A stretch of DNA of 64,000 nt from CAYZWU01 sp964482235 (GCA_964482235.1 CAYZWU010000010.1:62001-126000), one strand, 5' to 3'. Counted from the stretch's first letter, positions 25,727 through 35,306 are shown. The notes: generated by a model not told the origin, from the letters alone. Made by a program: numbers and translations.

Positions 25727-27580
25727 TCATTGTTCGATGATCTCCGATTGCTTGGCCACATTGAGCGACAGGCAGTTCGTCAGCCTGGACCCGACCAGAG
25801 CCTGGATCGGGATGCTGTCGCCCGGCTTCCATGAAACCGGAGCAGTGGCCGTAAGATCGAGGAGTCCGTTTTCAGGGATAGGACCCTGAAAGGTTTTCTG
25901 GATCTGTCCATCCAGGTAAAGATCGCCGTAATTCGTGTGCAGCGGTTGTGACCGAACGCCGGTGCCTCTGGCTATCAGAACCGGTTGTGTGCCTGGAAAA
26001 CCGATCGTCTTGAGGTGGAACGTCTTCCCCGGGACGATTTCGCCGGTGAAGTAGATGTGCAGGTGCGATTCGTCGGCACCCATGTCGGCAAGGCCGCCGG
26101 CCGTGCGCGGATCGCCCTCGAAATCGAATTCCGGAAGGTGGGGAGCCGCCGCGGTTCCAGCGTCCCTGCAGGGTGAGCCGTAGAGAAGGTGGAAGTCGCC
26201 TGTCTCGGGCGCCGCGAAGAGCGGATCGTCCTCGATCATGGAGTCTCCCCAGTGCAGGAAAACATCGGGATCGACGTGGACAGGATAGATCCCGCCCTTG
26301 ACGTTGCTGAAGTCGATCAGGAGAGAGGAACGTTCCATGCCCTTGCCGAGCCAGATCTCGGGGCCCGATGCCGCGCTGTTGTTCCAGAGGATCGTGTTGA
26401 CCACCCTGGGCCTCGAATCGCGGGAGAGGAGGCCGCCGCCTATCGTCTCCGCGCTGTTGTCGTAGAACGTGCAGTTCGTGATCCACGGCGTGGAGTAGAG
26501 GCAGTAGAAACCTCCGCCCTCCACGGCGGCGTTGCCCCTCACGATGCAGTTGGTGAGCAGGGGTGAAGATTCGAAGCAGCAGTGGATCGCTCCTCCATAG
26601 TAAGCCCAGTTCTCCTCGAAGAGGCAATCCCGGATCGGGGGAGAGGAGTGGGATTGAAGGTATATCGCGCCACCGAAACCCTCGAGCTCAGCCGCTTCAT
26701 TGCCGCGGAATATATTCGCGACGATGCGGGGTGCACAGCTGAAGCAGAAGAGACCTCCTCCGTCGCCGAGGTGCGCGGTGGCGCGGTTGTTGACTATTTC
26801 ATTGTCCGATATCGTTCCCGAATCGAGCAGCCAGCAGGTGATCCCGCCGCCGTGGCCGCTCGCGTTGCCCGAAACGACGTTGTCCTGGATCGTTGCCGCC
26901 AGGCCTTCGATGTAGAGACCGCCGCCGTAGTCTCCGGCCCGGTTGTCCTCAAGGCAGTTGCCATCGATCACGATATCCGTGCTTTCCCCGGACTTGCAGA
27001 TGGCGTAGATGCCGCCGCCGTCGATATCGGCGCTGTTGTCGAAGATGTGATTGTTCGTTATGGTCACCGTCTTGTCGCCACTGGTTTCGATGTAGATCGC
27101 ACCGCCCGTCTCGGACACCGAGTTCTCCGTGATCACGTTGTCGGTGATCGTGAGCTTGTGCTTGATGCACTTGATTCCCCCTCCATCCGTGCCCGATCCG
27201 TCTCGGATCGTGAATCCCTGGATCGTGCTGTTGGACTTCGAGACGTTTGCGAACTTGACGGCCGGCATCGATGCGCCGCTTCCGTCGATGATCGTCGCCT
27301 CGGGACCGTCGGTGCTTCTCAATGTGATCGTCTTCTTCTTTATTTCCAGGTTTTCGACATAGACGCCCGGTTTTACGAGGACCGTGTTTCCGTTCCTGGC
27401 GACGTTGACGGCTTCCTGGATCGTGGGGAAGTCGTCGGGCACGATGATCGTCGGGCCGATGATCGGACCGGCTGTCGGCTCCTTGAACAGTTTCTGATAT
27501 TCCTCATCACCGGATGCGGTCAAGGAGATGGAGAAAGTCATGATCAGGAGGACCGTTCGGATTGTTCGATTGAGCAACAT
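25727..27580 (-). CDS. Secreted right-handed parallel beta-helix protein
   Basis: 617 residues, RBS GGAGG before ATG 27580, N-terminal signal peptide. Residues ~45-85 (IIVPDDFPTIQEAVNVARNGNTVLVKPGVY) are the standard entry of pectate-lyase-like beta-helix proteins. They are followed by ~15 PbH1-type coils with repeated GGGI/GGAIY and N-x-I/V steps. The C-terminal ~120 residues form a separate domain (HIYFTGEIVPGKTFHLKTIGFPGTQ). Such proteins are often polysaccharide-binding or surface proteins; no catalytic residues can be assigned. Confidence 0.85.
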   Translation of the reverse strand: MLLNRTIRTVLLIMTFSISLTASGDEEYQKLFKEPTAGPIIGPTIIVPDDFPTIQEAVNVARNGNTVLVKPGVYVENLEIKKKTITLRSTDGPEATIIDGSGASMPAVKFANVSKSNSTIQGFTIRDGSGTDGGGIKCIKHKLTITDNVITENSVSETGGAIYIETSGDKTVTITNNHIFDNSADIDGGGIYAICKSGESTDIVIDGNCLEDNRAGDYGGGLYIEGLAATIQDNVVSGNASGHGGGITCWLLDSGTISDNEIVNNRATAHLGDGGGLFCFSCAPRIVANIFRGNEAAELEGFGGAIYLQSHSSPPIRDCLFEENWAYYGGAIHCCFESSPLLTNCIVRGNAAVEGGGFYCLYSTPWITNCTFYDNSAETIGGGLLSRDSRPRVVNTILWNNSAASGPEIWLGKGMERSSLLIDFSNVKGGIYPVHVDPDVFLHWGDSMIEDDPLFAAPETGDFHLLYGSPCRDAGTAAAPHLPEFDFEGDPRTAGGLADMGADESHLHIYFTGEIVPGKTFHLKTIGFPGTQPVLIARGTGVRSQPLHTNYGDLYLDGQIQKTFQGPIPENGLLDLTATAPVSWKPGDSIPIQALVGSRLTNCLSLNVAKQSEIIEQ

Positions 27581-27934
27581 GATTTCCTCCCTTCTGTCGG
27601 CAATGCCACAGCAGTACGTAACTCCAGAATCTGATGCTCCTGATGCAGAGGGTCAGGAGATGTCCTCCTGGTTCTCTGTAGTCGATCACATCGCGTGAGG
27701 TAAAAGCGAATGGTGTGCCGGGCTCGAACTTTTTATCGGGCCTCGAGACGAGGTCCGGCAAGGAAGCCTTGCCAAGTCAGCTTCTGCAGGGCTGGTGCGA
27801 AGATTGAACGACTTGTCCGGGCAGGAAAAAAAACGGCAAGACGGACTGTGGTCAGCCAGGTGCGTGGAGCGATCCTCCCCCGGTCCTCCTTTCTGCTGTT
27901 ACCTCCTTTTCCCCCGGTTACCGGTGCGTAACCT
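27581..27934. other. Intergenic, no gene recognised
   Basis: 354 nt between the nth stop and the beta-helix start. It contains only a small hairpin (GGTTAC 27916-27921 / GTAACC 27928-27933) just after the nth stop and the presumed promoter of the beta-helix gene. Confidence 0.5.
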
Positions 27935-28624
27935 TCAAGGAGACGCCCTCTTCTTGCCGCCCTTTTTCGACGGCCTGCGGGGTTTGATGTCTCGCTTGCT
28001 GCAGTACTTCTCGATCACGCAGATATCGCAGCGGGGACCGATCGGCTTGCAGATGTTCTGGCCGTACTGGACGAAAAGGTCGTTGAATGCGTTCCAGTAC
28101 CTGCGCGGGAGCTCCTCCCTCAGGACACGCTCCGTTTCATCGGGAGTCTTCGTGGTGACCCAGCCGATCCTGTTCGGGATCCGGTGGCAATGGGTGTCGA
28201 TGGGGAGGCCCGGCTTGCCGAAGCCGTAGACGATGACGATGTTGGCCGTCTTCCTTCCCACGCCGGGCAGAGAGAGAAGGTCGTTCATCGCGTCGGGAAC
28301 GCGGCCGCCGTGCCGTTCGATCAGGAGCCTGCAGATCTCGATGATCGTCTTCGCCTTGGTGTTGTAGAAGCCCACAGGGTAGATCGTTTTCGCGATTGTC
28401 TCCGGATCGAGCCGCCGCATCGTCTCGGGAGTGCGAGCCAGTTCGAAGAGCCGCTCGGAGGCCGGTCCCGTGGTTTCGTCCCGCGTCCTTAGACTCAGGA
28501 TGCAGCTGATAAGGACCTGGAAGGGATCGCGCGTTCTCTCCGCGATCTCCGTCACCGGTGGGACGGCGAATCCCGACTCACTGGAGAGCCTGTTCATGAT
28601 GGCGCGGACATGCTCGAGAGCCAT
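27935..28624 (-). CDS. nth: Endonuclease III
   Basis: 229 residues from ATG 28624, sharing one base with the transporter stop. Helix-hairpin-helix LPGVGRKTANIV with catalytic K125, catalytic D143 in IDTHCHRI, and a C-terminal 4Fe-4S loop C-x6-C-x2-C-x5-C. This is the DNA glycosylase/AP lyase for oxidised pyrimidines in base-excision repair. The sequence SLRTRDETT in place of the E. coli SAQATD type is common in archaeal-like Nth. The C-terminus is Lys/Arg-rich. Confidence 0.95.
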   Translation of the reverse strand: MALEHVRAIMNRLSSESGFAVPPVTEIAERTRDPFQVLISCILSLRTRDETTGPASERLFELARTPETMRRLDPETIAKTIYPVGFYNTKAKTIIEICRLLIERHGGRVPDAMNDLLSLPGVGRKTANIVIVYGFGKPGLPIDTHCHRIPNRIGWVTTKTPDETERVLREELPRRYWNAFNDLFVQYGQNICKPIGPRCDICVIEKYCSKRDIKPRRPSKKGGKKRASP

Positions 28625-30135
28625 CACGCACCTCCGTTCAGGGCTTTCTTCTCGTCGATCTTCCTGGTCACGTGCTTGAACAGGAGCAGGCCGATGAAAG
28701 CCGCGAAACCGATGGCCGTGAACACGAACCAGATGTAGTGGGCGTGCGCGTAGGCTTCGGGCATGGGACCCTGTCCCTGGACGGCGGCCTGCCACTGCTC
28801 GTACTGCGCCGGATCGATTTCCCTGATCTTCTCGGGATCGGGGCAGTAGGCGTCGAGCAGGTATCCCGAGATAACGAAACCGAAGAGCCAGGCAAAGAAG
28901 GTGGTGAGGTGCTGATATCCCAGGTAGAGCCCCACCTCGCCTTCCGGGGCCTGCTTGGAAGCATACTCGAGGAACTTCGGCGAGAGAAAGCATTCCGCCA
29001 GTCCCTGGAGGCCGATGCCGATGATGATCGTCACGACGATCGGGTGAAGGGAGAAGAGCCCGAAGTCGACTTCCGGCCCGGTGATCGATTCGAGAACCGG
29101 GCTGAGAGCCATGACCAGTGCGGTGAAGGGGATGATGAAGAGGCCGATGCCGATGGCGTTCTCCGGCTTGAATCGGCGAACCATGTGCGTGATCGGGATA
29201 ACGAGAAGAACAACCACGGCGGGATTGACGTTGGCCAGGTACTCGGGCTTGGTGCCGGATCCGAGCAGCCGCTCGAGGTATGTGGGCATGGAGGCGTAGA
29301 GCTGGCCCTGGATCGCCCAGAATCCGGCAACGATCAGGATCAGGCTGAGGAAACGGAAGTTCTGCATCACCGTGAGGAGTCCCGCGAAGGCTTCCTTCAC
29401 CGTCTTGCCCGTGCCTTTCATGTCGGGATTCTTGTAGAGGGCCATGACGAGCAGGAATGCACAGAACGACATGCCGGCGGCATAGAAGTTGATGTACTGC
29501 AAACCGAGCCTGTCGTTCAGGTCGCCGGCGAGAAACTTCCCGGAGAACGATCCGATGTTGACCACCATGTAGAAGATCGACATGGCGCGGGCGCGGGTCT
29601 CGTTGGTGCTGCACTTGGCCGCCGTTCCCGAGATGACCGGCTTCACGATGGCGCCGCCGAACATGATGATGATGAGCGCCACGATCACGCAGAGCTTTCG
29701 CGGAACCTCGGGAAGGAGCATGATCTGCTCGCGCTCGTCGGCCGAGATGCTCGATCCCGGCTCGGCCGCCGCGGAGGAGGATGGAACCTCCCGGTCGATG
29801 GATTCCTCCTTTTTGGTGCCTCCGGTTCCGAGCAGGATGTATCCCACCGTGAGGAGCAGGAAGGCCATGATCAGTGCGCGGCGGAAGCTGATCTTGTCCG
29901 CCATGATCCCCATGAACGTCGGGAGGAAGTAGAGGATCGAGGAGAAGAGGGCCGCCACCCAGCCGGCTTCCACGTCGGTGAAGCCGATCTCGATGTTCAG
30001 GTAGCGCACCAGGCTGATGAACATGCCGTAGTAGGCGGCCCGCTCGCAGAGCTCGGCCCCGTTGGCGATCCAGAAGGTACGCCCGAAGCCGCGCCTGGGT
30101 TTCCCACCATCCGCAGCGAAATCAGTGTCAGTCAT
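28624..30135 (-). CDS. POT/PTR-family proton-coupled transporter
   Basis: 503 residues, about 12-14 TM helices. The signature ELCERAAYYGM (residues ~28-38) corresponds to the ExxERxxYY proton-coupling motif. The central GKFLAGDLNDRLGLQYINFYAAG region and C-terminal SPKFLEYASKQAPEGEVGLYLGYQ match bacterial PTR transporters. A cytoplasmic loop near residue 110-150 is long and charged. Probable di/tripeptide uptake. Cotranscribed with nth. Confidence 0.9.
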   Translation of the reverse strand: MTDTDFAADGGKPRRGFGRTFWIANGAELCERAAYYGMFISLVRYLNIEIGFTDVEAGWVAALFSSILYFLPTFMGIMADKISFRRALIMAFLLLTVGYILLGTGGTKKEESIDREVPSSSAAAEPGSSISADEREQIMLLPEVPRKLCVIVALIIIMFGGAIVKPVISGTAAKCSTNETRARAMSIFYMVVNIGSFSGKFLAGDLNDRLGLQYINFYAAGMSFCAFLLVMALYKNPDMKGTGKTVKEAFAGLLTVMQNFRFLSLILIVAGFWAIQGQLYASMPTYLERLLGSGTKPEYLANVNPAVVVLLVIPITHMVRRFKPENAIGIGLFIIPFTALVMALSPVLESITGPEVDFGLFSLHPIVVTIIIGIGLQGLAECFLSPKFLEYASKQAPEGEVGLYLGYQHLTTFFAWLFGFVISGYLLDAYCPDPEKIREIDPAQYEQWQAAVQGQGPMPEAYAHAHYIWFVFTAIGFAAFIGLLLFKHVTRKIDEKKALNGGA

Positions 30136-30315
30136 CGTTTTTTCCGGTTTGCCGATCCGTCGCGGGGCAGGCCGGCGACGGCAGAATGCGGGCCAGTTTT
30201 GGATACACGAGCTGTTTCTTGTACAGAAAGGGGCGGTGGACCGTCAAGAGCGACGATGCGGTAAGCGTTTCTCCCCCGGATGCCTTTCTCATTTTTTCAG
30301 ACAAATTGAGGTACC

Positions 30316-30915
30316 ATGTCCGTTCCTGAGGGAGTGGAAACCGAAGTGGAGAGCGACAACGCACTGATCCGGGCTTTCAAGCGAGGAGACAGCCGGGCTT
30401 TCCGGGTTCTCTACACCCGGTACAAGGACCGCGCCTTCTTCTACGCCCTGGCCCTCACCGGCGACAGGCACGCGGCCGAGGAGGTGATGCAGGAGGCTTT
30501 CCTGGCCTTTCTGCGCAATCTCCGGAGCTTCGAGGCGAAGGCAGGGTTCCGCGGCTATCTGTTCACGGCGATACGCACGCGGGCCATCGATGCGGAGAGG
30601 AGGGGAAGGGTCCGCCGGGAGGTTCTCGAGACCGATCGCCTCGAGCTTTTCGAGAGCTCCGGGACCGGGGACGCGGAGAATCGCGCCAGGGAGCTCGGGG
30701 CGGATGTCAGCAAGGCGCTGCTCGCCCTTCCCCGAAAGCAGCGCGAGGTCGTTTTGCTCAAGGTATTCGACGACATGACTTTCCGCGAGATCGCCGGGCT
30801 CATCGGAAAGAGCGAAAACACGGTTGCCTCGCGTTACCGCTACGCCTGCGAGAAGCTCCGGGCGCGGCTCGAAGGGAGCGAAAAATGGAAAACCGGGAGA
30901 TCGGCAGCCTGCTGA
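30316..30915 (+). CDS. ECF-type RNA polymerase sigma factor
   Basis: 199 residues. Region 2 (LYTRYKDRAFFYALALTGDRHAAEEVMQEAFLAFLRNLRSFEAKAGFRGYLFTAIRTRAID) and region 4 (LLALPRKQREVVLLKVFDDMTFREIAGLIGKSENTVASRYRYACEKLRARL) are complete. GAGGT precedes the ATG. It overlaps the next gene by 31 nt and so is cotranscribed with a single-TM protein, the usual place of an anti-sigma factor. Confidence 0.93.
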   Translation: MSVPEGVETEVESDNALIRAFKRGDSRAFRVLYTRYKDRAFFYALALTGDRHAAEEVMQEAFLAFLRNLRSFEAKAGFRGYLFTAIRTRAIDAERRGRVRREVLETDRLELFESSGTGDAENRARELGADVSKALLALPRKQREVVLLKVFDDMTFREIAGLIGKSENTVASRYRYACEKLRARLEGSEKWKTGRSAAC

Positions 30916-31445
30916 GGAGCCTCACGCCGGCCAGGGCTCCCCAGGCTGTCGAAGAGCATGTGCTGCGTGTCGCGGATGCGGTCGTCCGCCGCGGGAGATC
31001 GCGCCTGCTCCGCCGCAGGCTGCTGCTCGCCGCGACCGCGGCCGCCGCCCTTGTGGTTGTTCTTCTCGAACCGGTCTTTGTCGTCCGCTCTCCGGTTCGA
31101 CCTGCAGGCCGCGATACCGAGACGGCCCAGGTCCTTCCACGCACGCTCTCTCCGCGTTCCGAGGAGACGCTCGCCGGCCAGGCCGGGATCCTCGAGCTCA
31201 AGCTGGCGCGTCTCAAGCAGCTGGCCACTCACGTGGAGAGCCGCAGCAGCATCGAGGCCGACCTCGATCTGCTCGAAAAGGATCTAAAAACAATCAAGAG
31301 TCTCTACCTGGATACCTTGCCGATCGAACAGGAGAACGGGAAAGGTGCTCAGGACAGGAAAAAGGGATCCAGTCATGAAGAAAACGGCAGGTTTCATTAT
31401 CGCTTTGTTGTTGATCCTTTCCACGGCGGCGCTCGCCCAGGATAG
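30885..31445 (+). CDS. Single-TM protein, probable anti-sigma-like partner
   Basis: 186 residues. An N-terminal ~35-residue helical cytoplasmic part (MENREIGSLLRSLTP) is followed by an Arg-rich stop and one TM (LLAATAAAALVVVLLEPVFVV, ~47-67). Then comes a helical extracytoplasmic segment with an LKLARLKQLATHVE coiled-coil pattern. The position after an ECF gene with overlap suggests anti-sigma function, but no zinc HxxxCxxC motif is seen. The last ~23 codons overlap the next gene by 71 nt, an unusually long overlap. Confidence 0.65.
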   Translation: MENREIGSLLRSLTPARAPQAVEEHVLRVADAVVRRGRSRLLRRRLLLAATAAAALVVVLLEPVFVVRSPVRPAGRDTETAQVLPRTLSPRSEETLAGQAGILELKLARLKQLATHVESRSSIEADLDLLEKDLKTIKSLYLDTLPIEQENGKGAQDRKKGSSHEENGRFHYRFVVDPFHGGARPG

Positions 31446-33198
31446 GGAAGAGTCGAGTGCCGCGGAGGAGCGTGCCGCCGCGGAGCTGGAAAAAGCGGCC
31501 GGCCAGGTGGAGAAGCTGCACGCCATGGCCCGCGAGGCCGAGGAGCTCGGCGAGCTGGAGGAGGCAAAGAAGCTGCATCTGAAGGCAAGGGAGATCGAGC
31601 AGAGGATCCATGAGACCCGTGAGGATCTCTTTCGCCGGAGGATCGAGGAGGGAGAGCGGGAACTCAAGCTGCTGAGAAAGAAGGCGGAGCTTCTCGAACA
31701 AAAAGGCCGCCTGGAAGAGGCGGAGGAAGTCCGCCGCAAGGCCCGGGAGCTGGAAGCCGGGCTGCATCGCGGCGCCCGGCAGCTGGGCGAGCGAAAGATG
31801 GACGATGCGGCCCGCCGCGTGGAGGAGCTGCTGCACCTGGCCCGCGAGGCCGCGGAGCGCGGCGACGATGAAGAGGCGGAGCATCTGCAGCAGGAGGCGG
31901 TCGAGCTCAGGGAGCGGCTTCACGATGCCAAGGCGCACGCGAAGCTGGAGGCGGGAAAGGAGGAGATCCACAGGCTGCTGCAGAAGGCGGAGGATCTCGA
32001 CGACGCGGGCCGCCACGAAGATGCCGACGAGGTCCGCAGGAAGGCGGCGCACCTGGAGTCCAGGCTGGCCGAATTCATCAGCCAGCAGGAACAGAGGCGG
32101 ATCGCCGAGGCCGAGGGGCATATCCGGGAGCTGCTTCATGCCGCCGCCGAAGCCTGGGAGCGCGGCGACACGAAAGAGGCGGAAGAGCTCAAGAGGGAAG
32201 CCGCCGAGCTGTCACACGAAATCGAAAAAGCACGCGACAGGCGGGCGTTCGAGGTGAAGATCGACGCCGAGAAGGAGCGGATCCATGCCCTCTTCGCGAA
32301 GGCGGAGCATCTCGATCGCGAGGGTCGGCACGAGGAGGCTGATCGGCTCCGGGCGGATGCCGAGGCAACGGCACGCGAGCTCCAGGAATACGTCCATGCC
32401 ATGGACGAGAAAAGGCTGATCGATGTCGAGAAGCGGCTCGAACACCTCCACGCCCTGGCCCGCGAGGCCAAGGAGCGGGGCGATGAGGAGGAGGCGAGAG
32501 AGCTCTACATGGAAGTCCGCGAGCTGGAGTGGAAGCTGCACAACGAGCGCGAGCATCGGGAGGTGATGGCCCGCACCGAGGAGATGAACCATCAGAGGAA
32601 GAAGCTCGTCGAGGCTTTGGAGCATGCCAGGAGGGAAGGGAATCACGAAAAAGCCGCCAAAATCGAGGAGAAGATCGCCCACGTGGAGATGGAGATGGAC
32701 AGGCTTGTCCGGGAAATGGAAACGCACGAGATGGAGCGAAAGATCGCCTTCCTCGTCACCAGGGCGGAGGAGGCGCGGGAGGCCGGTCGCTCCGAGGAGG
32801 CGATGAAGCTGAGAAAGGAAGCCCAGGCGGTCGAGCGGGAACTGCACGAGATGCTCAGCGTCGGTGAGAGTGACAGCGAGGAGCTGCTTCTCCGGGAGAT
32901 CGCCGAGCTACGCAGGGAGATCGAGTTCCTGAGGGAGGAGGTGCGCCAGCTCAACGGCGAGAAGGCCAGAGGGCGCGGCCCGACCCATTCCGCCGAGGCC
33001 GTCATTCGCCGGGTGTCGCGAGCGCCCGAGATCGGAGCGCTTCTCGATCGGCTCGAGGCCGGTCTGTTCGTGGGGGAGAGGTTCAATCCGAAAACAGGGG
33101 TCTGGGTTCTCGAGATCCGATCGGGCGAGAGGGGACGTGTTCTCGGCAGGGTGGTCGCAACGGACCAGGGCAAGGTGAAGCGGATCGAGCTCGAATAG
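31375..33198 (+). CDS. Secreted protein of nine ~52-residue helical repeats
   Basis: 607 residues from ATG 31375. Signal peptide, then nine repeats of about 49-54 residues centred on Gly 59, 111, 163, 212, 263, 317, 369, 422 and 471. Each has the form L-x3-A-x6-G-x3-EA-x6-A-x2-L-x2-L. Two flavours alternate early on (LAREAxERGDxEEA and KAExLDxxGRHEEAD). A leucine-heptad coiled coil (LREIAELRREIEFLREEVRQLN) follows, and then a small basic beta-rich C-terminal domain (FNPKTGVWVLEIRSGERGRVLG). It resembles TPR-like or helical-rod proteins, but no known family is recognised. Probably periplasmic; the terminator at 33254-33305 ends the operon. Confidence 0.75.
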   Translation: MKKTAGFIIALLLILSTAALAQDREESSAAEERAAAELEKAAGQVEKLHAMAREAEELGELEEAKKLHLKAREIEQRIHETREDLFRRRIEEGERELKLLRKKAELLEQKGRLEEAEEVRRKARELEAGLHRGARQLGERKMDDAARRVEELLHLAREAAERGDDEEAEHLQQEAVELRERLHDAKAHAKLEAGKEEIHRLLQKAEDLDDAGRHEDADEVRRKAAHLESRLAEFISQQEQRRIAEAEGHIRELLHAAAEAWERGDTKEAEELKREAAELSHEIEKARDRRAFEVKIDAEKERIHALFAKAEHLDREGRHEEADRLRADAEATARELQEYVHAMDEKRLIDVEKRLEHLHALAREAKERGDEEEARELYMEVRELEWKLHNEREHREVMARTEEMNHQRKKLVEALEHARREGNHEKAAKIEEKIAHVEMEMDRLVREMETHEMERKIAFLVTRAEEAREAGRSEEAMKLRKEAQAVERELHEMLSVGESDSEELLLREIAELRREIEFLREEVRQLNGEKARGRGPTHSAEAVIRRVSRAPEIGALLDRLEAGLFVGERFNPKTGVWVLEIRSGERGRVLGRVVATDQGKVKRIELE

Positions 33199-33253
33199 GA
33201 GCGAGGCTCATGGGGGAAGCGATGCGCTTCCCGGCAGGGCAGCAGGTCTGATC

Positions 33254-33305
33254 AACCGCCGATGCCAGCGTGTTTTTACTAAGCTGCTGGTATCGGCGGT
33301 TTTTG
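33254..33305 (+). terminator. Rho-independent terminator of the sigma/repeat operon
   Basis: AACCGCCGATGCCAGC (33254-33269) pairs with GCTGGTATCGGCGGTT (one G-U pair), followed by TTTT. Confidence 0.85.
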
Positions 33306-33664
33306 ATGTTTGGTCTTGATTTCCCCTTAAAAGAGTGTGATTCGGGGTCCGAGCCGTAGGTTGCGAATCGGCCTTAGGATCGAGATGTCTTGCCTGGTAG
33401 GGTGTAACTCGTTTGTATTTATTTAATTACATTAGATCTTCTCGTGGAATTCCTCAAAGCGTGCACTGAGCGGGCTCACTTTTTTTCCTTTTCATACTTG
33501 ATGAATAAGTCTAGAATGCTAATCAATATAAGAAGATTTATCTTTTGAATAAGCCTTTTTCGTTTTAAGTAGTTTTACCAGTGTCCTGATTTCATTGTCG
33601 TGGTCATTTCCCGATCAGACCCGGCGGTGTCGTTTTTGGCTTCTTTTTTCACAGGAGGTTCTTC
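33306..33664. other. AT-rich intergenic upstream of the subtilisin gene
   Basis: About 360 nt, conspicuously AT-rich compared with both neighbours, especially 33400-33600. No gene recognised. It presumably holds the promoter and a long 5' UTR of the subtilisin gene, which starts after a consensus AGGAGG (33653-33658). Confidence 0.55.
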
Positions 33665-35233
33665 ATGAGGTTCGTCACGCTACTACTTCTGCTTCTCCTC
33701 TCTCTTCCTGCTTTTGCCGCGGCAGATGATGGCGGCAGCAAGGTTTTCAAGGAAATCCCCGGTGTCAAGGAGTTCACCGGTCAGATGATCGTCCGCCCCA
33801 TGCAGGTGGACGCCCTGGCCGCCCAGGGGCTCTCGATCGCCCAGGTCGCTGCCAAGCGCAGTGCCGCTGCATCGCGGCTCGACCAGATCAGGATCCGCTA
33901 CGAGCAGCCCACTGATGAGCACATCGTCATCCTGCCGGATGGATTCGATGAGAACAGCTTCTCCCAGGAGCTGATGCGGACCGGCGACTACCAGTACGTC
34001 GAGCCCGACTGGCTCTGCTATCCGATCGTCACCCCGAACGATCCCAACTACGGCTCGCAGTGGCACCATCCCAAGATCGATTCCCCCGAGGGTTGGGACC
34101 TTCATACCGGTACCACGAACATCACCGCCGCTTGGGTTGACACGGGCGTGGACAAGACCCACACCGATCTCGGCAACTTCGTTTCCGGCTACAACTCGAG
34201 AGACAGGATTCCGGAGTCGCAGGGCGGCAACGTCAGTGACGTGAACGGCCACGGCACCAACTGTGCCGGCTGCATCGGCGCCCTCGGAAACAACGGCGTG
34301 GGCATTGCCGGCGTCTGCTGGAACGTGGGCCTCATGCCGATCCGCTGCACCAACAGCTCGGGCGGAAGCGCCTACATGTCCGACCTGACCCATGGTGCGA
34401 CCTGGGCCGCCCAGAACGGCGCCAAGACGATCAGCGTCTCCTACTCCGGCGTCGAGAGCAGCTCGGTCCAGTCCTGCGGCGCCACGGTCCGGAACAACGG
34501 CGGAATCCTGATCTGGGCTGCGGGCAACGACAACAACAACCTCAGCTGGTTCGACCACGCTGACGTGGTCATCGCCGGCGCCACGGACCAGGGCGACAAT
34601 CGCGCCTCCTTCTCCAACTACGGCCTGGCGATCGACGTGATGGCTCCCGGCGTCTCCATCTACACCACGAGGCGCTATGGCGGATACTCCTCGGTCAGCG
34701 GCACCAGCTTCTCCGCTCCCCTGACCAACGGTCTCTGCGCCCTGGCCTGGTCCTACTCTCCCGGCTCGAGCGCCGACGACATCGAGACCTACCTCTTCGA
34801 CGGGTGCGACTACATCGGCAGCAGCTCGACCTACGGCCACGGCAGGATCAACGTCTACGAGTCCCTGCTTCTCGCCGGCGGCGGACCTCCCGCGCCCGAT
34901 CTCGACGTGACGATCGACACGGATGCCTCGTCCTACTCGCGCGGCGACTACATCTACTACGACCTGACGATCACCAACAACGGCGGATCCTCGGCGTCGA
35001 CCAATTTCTGGATCAACGTCACCCTGCCGAACAGCAACATCTATCCGTGGAACGGCTACCTCGAAGGACCGCTCTCCACGTCGGTCAATGGCGGGGCCAG
35101 CCAGGTCTGGAACTTCTCGCGGCGTATTCCGAACGGTGCTCCGATCGGATCTTACTTGATGAACGGCTACATCGGCACCAACCCGCCCACGGCGGATGAA
35201 ACGGACAGTACCCCGTTCTCGGTCACGTACTGA
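33665..35233 (+). CDS. Secreted subtilisin-like serine protease (S8)
   Basis: 522 residues. Signal peptide (1-20), an inhibitor-I9-like propeptide (~25-125), then the S8 domain. Catalytic residues are D159 (AAWVDTGVD), H196 (NGHGTNCAG) and S348 (SGTSFSAP), with oxyanion N288 (AAGNDN). A C-terminal ~100-residue beta domain (DLDVTIDTDASSYSRGDYIYYDLTITNNGG) resembles CARDB/DUF11 modules used for surface attachment. Strong RBS and its own terminator; monocistronic. Confidence 0.95.
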   Translation: MRFVTLLLLLLLSLPAFAAADDGGSKVFKEIPGVKEFTGQMIVRPMQVDALAAQGLSIAQVAAKRSAAASRLDQIRIRYEQPTDEHIVILPDGFDENSFSQELMRTGDYQYVEPDWLCYPIVTPNDPNYGSQWHHPKIDSPEGWDLHTGTTNITAAWVDTGVDKTHTDLGNFVSGYNSRDRIPESQGGNVSDVNGHGTNCAGCIGALGNNGVGIAGVCWNVGLMPIRCTNSSGGSAYMSDLTHGATWAAQNGAKTISVSYSGVESSSVQSCGATVRNNGGILIWAAGNDNNNLSWFDHADVVIAGATDQGDNRASFSNYGLAIDVMAPGVSIYTTRRYGGYSSVSGTSFSAPLTNGLCALAWSYSPGSSADDIETYLFDGCDYIGSSSTYGHGRINVYESLLLAGGGPPAPDLDVTIDTDASSYSRGDYIYYDLTITNNGGSSASTNFWINVTLPNSNIYPWNGYLEGPLSTSVNGGASQVWNFSRRIPNGAPIGSYLMNGYIGTNPPTADETDSTPFSVTY

Positions 35234-35306
35234 GCCGGAGCGGTCTCTGATCGCATCGGAGACCCTCTGAAACCAACTCTGCCGGCTCGAGCCGGCAGCA
35301 AGATCG

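Noticed and set aside
28672..30264. Very long open frame antisense to the POT transporter gene
   Set aside because: High-GC shadow: acidic/His-rich, no family motif, no RBS. Similar antisense frames at 59-1009, 8271-9407, 14815-15906, 20934-21920, 23824-25239 and 60497-62311 are rejected for the same reason.
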